A stretch of DNA of 64,000 nucleotides from Comamonadaceae bacterium. Its GTDB lineage: Bacteria; Pseudomonadota; Gammaproteobacteria; Burkholderiales; Burkholderiaceae_C. The stretch is taken from positions 1 through 64,000 of the forward strand of contig JAIXXF010000010.1 of the NCBI GenBank assembly GCA_027490925.1. Direction: 5' to 3'. Below, one piece after another: positions 63,655-64,000 of this stretch. How positions within the stretch are numbered: the first letter of the stretch is position 1; every line of letters begins with the position of its first letter. The position numbers were made by a program, and so were the translations under genes. Under the pieces are notes generated by a model. That model worked only from the letters and a program-made list of their open reading frames with translations, was not told where the DNA came from and did no database searches.

Positions 63655-63683
63655 AGCCGCCACGCCCCGCCTGGCGGCTTTTT
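63655..63683 (+). terminator. Intrinsic terminator after hpf
   Basis: AGCCGCCA (63655-63662) and TGGCGGCT (63672-63679) form a perfect 8-bp stem with a 9-nt loop followed by TTTT. It separates hpf from ptsN, which then needs its own promoter in the remaining 214 nt, where I see no clear one. Confidence 0.82.
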
Positions 63684-63897
63684 GTTGCCCGGCGCAGGCC
63701 GCCCGGGGGGTGCAAGCAGGTGTCGCGAGCGGTCGGGGACGGGCGGGAACAGACGCAAACAGAAGCGATGGGTGTGCGGTGGGGGCGGCTCGCACGGCGT
63801 CAGCCCCGGCGCTGCGCCCGGTACCCCAGCGCGATCGTGTGACAACACATGGCCACGGCCGTCACGCGCCCGCCATAATGCGCGCTGAGAACCCGCC

Positions 63898-64000
63898 ATG
63901 AACCGCCTAGCCCACATCCTGCCGCCCGCCCAAGTGCTGGTCAGTGTCGACGCCACCAGCAAAAAAAGGGCGTTCGAAGAAGCCGGCCTGTTGTTTGAAA
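63898..64000 (+). CDS. ptsN: PtsN (EIIA-Ntr)-like protein, N-terminal part only
   Basis: The first 34 codons, MNRLAHILPPAQVLVSVDAT then SKKRAFEEAGLLFE, fit the start of the nitrogen-related PTS IIA protein, and hpf-ptsN is a conserved order. The phosphorylated His lies beyond the window edge. In the family it relays phosphate from NPr and signals to potassium and carbon-storage systems. Confidence 0.8.
   Translation, partial: MNRLAHILPPAQVLVSVDATSKKRAFEEAGLLFE

Overview
The window is GC-rich, densely coded chromosomal DNA, most likely from a betaproteobacterium of the Burkholderiales (Comamonadaceae, Hydrogenophaga- or Acidovorax-like). The assignment is an inference from gene content: a Bug-type receptor fragment, a type A RNase P RNA, a three-gene proton-translocating transhydrogenase, SlmA, the uvrA/MFS/ssb and hpf/ptsN neighbourhoods, several acyl-CoA catabolic operons, and a family of short intergenic repeats of the kind I remember from Comamonadaceae genomes. 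No phage, transposase, integrase, CRISPR array or tRNA gene was seen. The main impression is a core-genome segment with a heavy investment in acyl-CoA metabolism.

Layout. 1-4,528: tail of a Bug receptor gene, RNase P RNA (minus strand), an FAD-dependent dehydrogenase and a large exported alpha/beta hydrolase. 4,544-10,638 (minus): htpX, DUF3025 protein, pyrC, and a glutamate/aspartate-type ABC transporter (gltIJKL) with a terminator after the binding-protein gene. 10,783-15,186 (minus): aspA, a HypT-like LysR regulator and an Atm1-type ABC exporter. 15,226-23,501: a YciA-like thioesterase, a crotonase (minus), and a plus-strand operon encoding LivHMGF, an acyl-CoA ligase and the matching binding protein.

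23,562-43,479 (minus) holds two TetR-headed acyl-CoA operons. The upstream one (33,215-43,479) encodes a TetR regulator, FadE-like dehydrogenase, FadB-like fusion, thiolase, alpha/beta hydrolase, TesB-like thioesterase, SDR, DsbA-like isomerase and crotonase. The downstream one (23,562-32,860) encodes a TetR regulator, PECR-like SDR, biotin-dependent acyl-CoA carboxylase (carboxyltransferase and biotin carboxylase/BCCP), two acyl-CoA dehydrogenases, a hotdog thioesterase and a BKACE (DUF849) enzyme. It resembles the leucine (liu) and acyclic-terpene (atu) carboxylation pathways but matches neither exactly. Each TetR gene has a palindrome just upstream that could be its own operator.

43,595-64,000: pdeM, slmA, uvrA, an MFS transporter, ssb, a putative Na+/H+ antiporter, mnmA, nudJ, pntAa-pntAb-pntB, an unrecognised Cys-rich protein with a partial SEC-C motif, fadD behind a run of palindromes, an MTA/SAH-type nucleosidase, corA, a patatin-like phospholipase, hpf and the start of ptsN.

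The most interesting non-coding signals are a 39-nt dispersed repeat (four copies, two of which supply the stop codon of the preceding gene), two tandem TAGGGA/TCCCTA palindromes before fadD, a 44-bp palindrome before the carboxylase operon, and 8-nt and 14-nt tandem repeats.
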